A DNA stretch of 62,699 nt from Pseudomonadota bacterium (GTDB lineage: Bacteria; Pseudomonadota; Gammaproteobacteria; Burkholderiales; Burkholderiaceae_C). The notes beneath the pieces are model-generated. The model saw only the letters and a program-made list of their open reading frames with translations, did not search any database and was not told the DNA's origin. Positions within the stretch are counted from its first letter, which is position 1, and every line of letters starts with the position of its first letter. Of this stretch, positions 62,499 to 62,699 are shown piece after piece. The DNA lies in the NCBI GenBank assembly GCA_021799355.1, contig JAJZAQ010000013.1:1-62699 (forward strand), written 5' to 3'. Position numbers and translations under genes: made by a program.

Positions 62499-62699
62499 AT
62501 GAAAAAAATCGTGTTGCTGGCTGTGGCCAGCCTGGCCGTCGCGCAGGCAGCGAACGCCGCGGACATCAAGAAGGGCGAGGATTTGGTGAACAAGGGCGGG
62601 TGCATCGCCTGCCACGGCGCCGGGCTGGACAAGCCGATCGCGCCGAACTACCCCAAGCTCGCCGGGCAGTACCAGAGCTATCTGTTCCACGCGCTGCAG
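62499..62699 (+). CDS. Second small c-type cytochrome, truncated by the window edge
   Basis: The frame opens at ATG 62499 after GGGGAG/CAGGA and runs past the edge; 67 codons are visible. A signal peptide 'MKKIVLLAVASLAVAQAANA' is followed by a haem site 'GGCIACHGAGLDKPIAPNY' and 'PKLAGQYQSYLFHAL', the pattern of cytochrome c4/c553 proteins. It forms a tandem pair with the preceding cytochrome, presumably co-transcribed; whether the pair arose by duplication cannot be judged from this fragment. Confidence 0.85.
   Translation, partial: MKKIVLLAVASLAVAQAANAADIKKGEDLVNKGGCIACHGAGLDKPIAPNYPKLAGQYQSYLFHALQ

Overview
The window is a high-GC (roughly two-thirds G+C by eye) chromosomal segment of a betaproteobacterium, most likely order Burkholderiales. 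The reasons are a fused MurE-MurF ligase inside the division and cell-wall (dcw) cluster, a lysine/alanine-rich histone H1-like protein ending in the 'NPQAPWPFPT' tail, a CNP1-like lipoprotein-type gene beside rppH, and the gene orders rplU-rpmA-obgE-proB and argH-algZ-algR. I cannot name the genus. Nearly everything here is housekeeping core genome. I see no insertion sequence, prophage, integrase, CRISPR array or obvious island, and no clearly new multi-gene system. The most interesting content is regulatory architecture and a few poorly described small genes.

Layout. 1-2743: tail of a glutamate/aspartate binding-protein gene and the gltJKL transporter genes, split by a strong terminator hairpin. 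2786-5084: pyrC, a small reverse-strand DUF4160/DUF2442 pair, and the RNase P RNA gene. 5292-22803: the dcw cluster mraZ-rsmH-ftsL-ftsI-murEF-mraY-murD-ftsW-murG-murC-ddl-ftsQ-ftsA-ftsZ, with a 10-bp-periodic MraZ operator at the front, almost every junction overlapping, and a terminator after ftsZ. 22853-29928: lpxC, dciA (reverse), secA, argJ, a DUF815 ATPase and a Nudix hydrolase. 29844-35933 (reverse): yacG, zapD, coaE, pilD, pilC, pilB and a small unknown gene. 36116-37239 (reverse): tRNA-Pro(CGG) and ispB.

37519-40453: rplU-rpmA-obgE-proB. 40483-41627 (reverse): CNP1-like protein and rppH. 41784-44185: proS and a lytic transglycosylase. 44215-45564 (reverse): ffh. 45695-50510: a CcsA/YpjD-type membrane protein, a PP0621-family protein, the pilS-pilR two-component pair, and ampD. 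50618-55165: nrdA-nrdB, with two NrdR boxes and one DnaA box in the promoter region. 55641-57134: histone H1-like gene, yggU-type DUF167 gene and dcd. 57160-58560 (reverse): argH. 58651-60482: LytS/AlgZ-type kinase and LytTR response regulator. 60468-61289 (reverse): uppP. 61441-62007: an unknown gene. 62144 to the window end: two small secreted c-type cytochromes, the second cut by the edge.

How the genes fit together. One long transcriptional unit makes lipid II (MurC to MurG, MraY, Ddl) and the divisome (FtsL, I, W, Q, A, Z). ZapD, UppP, AmpD, the lytic transglycosylase and LpxC add further envelope and division functions. PilB, PilC, PilD and PilSR give type IV pilus assembly and its control, and the AlgZR-like pair next to argH may add to it. 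NrdAB and Dcd feed dNTP synthesis; SecA, Ffh, RNase P, ribosomal proteins, ObgE and ProS serve gene expression and export.
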